From assembly GCF_900129855.1 (NCBI RefSeq), contig NZ_LT670819.1, positions 1,116,001 to 1,180,000 on the forward strand: a DNA stretch of 64,000 bases. Reading direction: 5' to 3'. Positions 62,661 through 64,000 of this stretch are shown here, one piece after another. A program made the position numbers and the translations under genes. Position 1 is the stretch's first letter, and every line of letters starts with the position of its first letter. The notes under the pieces were generated by a model. The model made no database searches and was not told the origin of the DNA. It saw nothing but the letters and a program-made list of their open reading frames with translations. This DNA comes from Streptomyces sp. 3214.6 (GTDB lineage: Bacteria; Actinomycetota; Actinomycetes; Streptomycetales; Streptomycetaceae).

Positions 62661-63869
62661 TCAGGACGACAGTTGACTGCCGACAACGGACACGAACGAC
62701 ACGCATTCGCCGGGGCCGCCGCCGAGGTTGTGGGTCAGGGCGAGCGACCGCCCCTCGGCCAGGGAGGACACCGTCCGCTCGGGCGGCGCCTCGCCCCGCA
62801 GCTGCAGCCACGCCTCGAACATCATGCGCAGGCCCGAGGCGCCGATGGGGTGGCCGAAGGCCTTCAGTCCGCCGTCCGGGTTGACCGGCAGCGAGCCGTC
62901 CAGGTCGAACCTCCCACTGGTGACGTCCTTCCAGGCCTGGCCGCGCTCGGAGAAGCCGAGGTCCTCCATCAGCACCAGCTCCGTGGGCGTGAAGCAGTCG
63001 TGGACCTCGGCGAGCGCGAGCTCGGCGCGCGGGTCGGTGACGCCCGCCTGCCGGTAGGCCTCCTCGGCGGAGGCCACGACCTCGGGAAAGGTGGTGAAGT
63101 CGTACTCGGGGTCGAGGAGCCCGTCCGCCGGGCCGGCGACGAAGGACAGCGCCTTCACGAAGATCGGCTTGTCGGTGTACCGGTAGGCGTCCTCGGCGCG
63201 TACGACGATCGCGGCGGCCGAGCCGTCGGAGACCCCCGAGCAGTCGAACACGCCGAGCATGCCGGCGATGATCGGGGCCGACCGGATGCGCTCCGACGGC
63301 ACCTCCTTGCGGAACTGCGCACGCGGGTTGCGGGCCCCGTTGACGTGGTTCTTCCAGGCGATGCGGGTGATGACGTCCTTCATCTCCTCGCCGGAGAGCC
63401 CGTACTTGGCCGCGTAGGCCGGGGCGAGGAGAGAGAAGTTGGCCGGGGCGGTGATCTCGCCGCGGCTGTCGTCGCCCGCGCCGGGGATGGCCGTGCCCGA
63501 CAGCCCGGACATCCCGGAGTCCTTGAGCTTCTCCACGCCGACGGCCATGGCCACGTCGTACGCCCCGGACGCGACGGCGTAACAGGCGTTGCGCAGGGCC
63601 TCGGAGCCGGTCGCGCACATGTTCTCCACGCGGGTGACCGGCTTGTGGGGCAGGCGCAGCGCCCGGCTCAGGGTCAGGCCGGACACGCCGGACGCCTGCG
63701 TGCCGAACCAGAACGCGTCGATGTCGTCGAGGGTGACGCCGGCCGAGGTCACCGCCTCGCCCACGGCGTCCACCAGCAGATCGTCGGCCGACCGGGTCCA
63801 GTGCTCGCCGAAGGGCGTGCAGCCCATGCCGACGATCGCGACCCGGTCCCGGATTCCGTGCGAGCTCAT
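62661..63869 (-). CDS. Thiolase-family protein (SCP-x/acetyl-CoA acetyltransferase-like)
   Basis: The 402-residue protein has the active-site cysteine in ENMCATGSEALRNACY (Cys85), and the C-terminal HDCFTPTELVLMEDLG plus NPDGGLKAFGHPIGASGLRM with the catalytic His. This branch often works with a DUF35 OB-fold partner in degradation of branched or steroid-like side chains. Its start overlaps the DUF35 gene in ATGA. Confidence 0.9.
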   Translation of the reverse strand: MSSHGIRDRVAIVGMGCTPFGEHWTRSADDLLVDAVGEAVTSAGVTLDDIDAFWFGTQASGVSGLTLSRALRLPHKPVTRVENMCATGSEALRNACYAVASGAYDVAMAVGVEKLKDSGMSGLSGTAIPGAGDDSRGEITAPANFSLLAPAYAAKYGLSGEEMKDVITRIAWKNHVNGARNPRAQFRKEVPSERIRSAPIIAGMLGVFDCSGVSDGSAAAIVVRAEDAYRYTDKPIFVKALSFVAGPADGLLDPEYDFTTFPEVVASAEEAYRQAGVTDPRAELALAEVHDCFTPTELVLMEDLGFSERGQAWKDVTSGRFDLDGSLPVNPDGGLKAFGHPIGASGLRMMFEAWLQLRGEAPPERTVSSLAEGRSLALTHNLGGGPGECVSFVSVVGSQLSS

Positions 63870-64000
63870 CCGTGTGTCTCCTCGGTCTCGCCGCCGGTGC
63901 GCACCGGCCGGGCTTTCCAGAAGTAGTTGTGGATCCCGGCGGCGGTCACCGTGCGCCGGAACGTCATCTCGACCCGGGCGCCGATGACCGCGTCGGCCTC
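63866..64000 (-). CDS. DUF35 OB-fold/zinc-ribbon acyl-CoA-associated protein (partial)
   Basis: Only the last 44 residues are in view: ADAVIGARVEMTFRRTVTAA then GIHNYFWKARPV, the end of the OB-fold. The gene continues past the right edge. DUF35 proteins pair with thiolases of the type found immediately downstream and bind acyl-CoA. It overlaps the thiolase start in ATGA. Confidence 0.75.
   Translation of the reverse strand, partial: EADAVIGARVEMTFRRTVTAAGIHNYFWKARPVRTGGETEETHG

Noticed and set aside
1..64000. tRNA, rRNA and riboswitch genes
   Set aside because: I looked for tRNA-like cloverleaf ends and known riboswitch cores by eye and saw none. A tRNAscan or Infernal run would settle this.

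Overview
The window looks like the chromosome of a Streptomyces or a close relative. G+C is very high with strong third-position GC bias. The gene families are typical of that group: DUF5753/DUF397 regulator pairs, an RsbW-like ATPase, DUF574-type methyltransferase, PucR and YheO-like regulators, IS1182 and IS5 elements, and a TnpB-related protein. Many genes overlap by four bases (ATGA/GTGA), so several operons are clear.

1-18.6 kb is a nearly complete L-rhamnose locus. A LacI-type regulator, a Tat-exported BNR_4 protein resembling rhamnose-polysaccharide lyases, a mutarotase (rhaM) and a four-gene CUT2-type ABC importer lie on the minus strand. Rhamnose isomerase, a fused rhamnulose-1-phosphate aldolase/dehydrogenase, rhamnulokinase and lutABC lie on the plus strand. 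Together they lead from extracellular polysaccharide through lactaldehyde and lactate to pyruvate. The divergent promoter region (10.57-10.85 kb) carries a good sigma70-type promoter and four palindromes.

18.6-32.2 kb holds ordinary genes: a MoxR ATPase/VWA pair whose stop codon is the target of an intact IS1182-family element, a cupin, a PLP ammonia-lyase with its regulator, a methyltransferase, a WhiJ-like XRE/DUF397 set, a pirin and a marR-MFS pair.

32.2-47 kb is an accessory region full of relics. It contains a truncated ECF sigma factor, fragments of IS481 transposase, MmyB-type regulator and MMPL transporter, a frameshifted TnpB-like gene, two WD40 remnants and an AbiEii-like relic. 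Genes that look intact here are a PIG-L deacetylase, a padR-ABC transporter operon, and a PIN-domain gene coupled to a small ORF.

47-53.6 kb has a PucR regulator divergent from a five-gene operon: polar amino-acid ABC transporter, class I glutamine amidotransferase of the PuuD type and a fold-III PLP decarboxylase. A nine-copy 8-bp tandem repeat lies inside the operon.

53.6-64 kb contains the most unusual locus. A LuxE-like acyl-protein synthetase and a LuxC-like acyl-CoA reductase are co-transcribed with a branched-chain-amino-acid-type binding protein and LivF ATPase. These diverge from one gene encoding LivH, LivM and LivG fused in a single chain. An SDR, a thiolase and a DUF35 protein follow. 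No luciferase genes are present, so a carboxylic-acid import and reduction role is proposed as inference.
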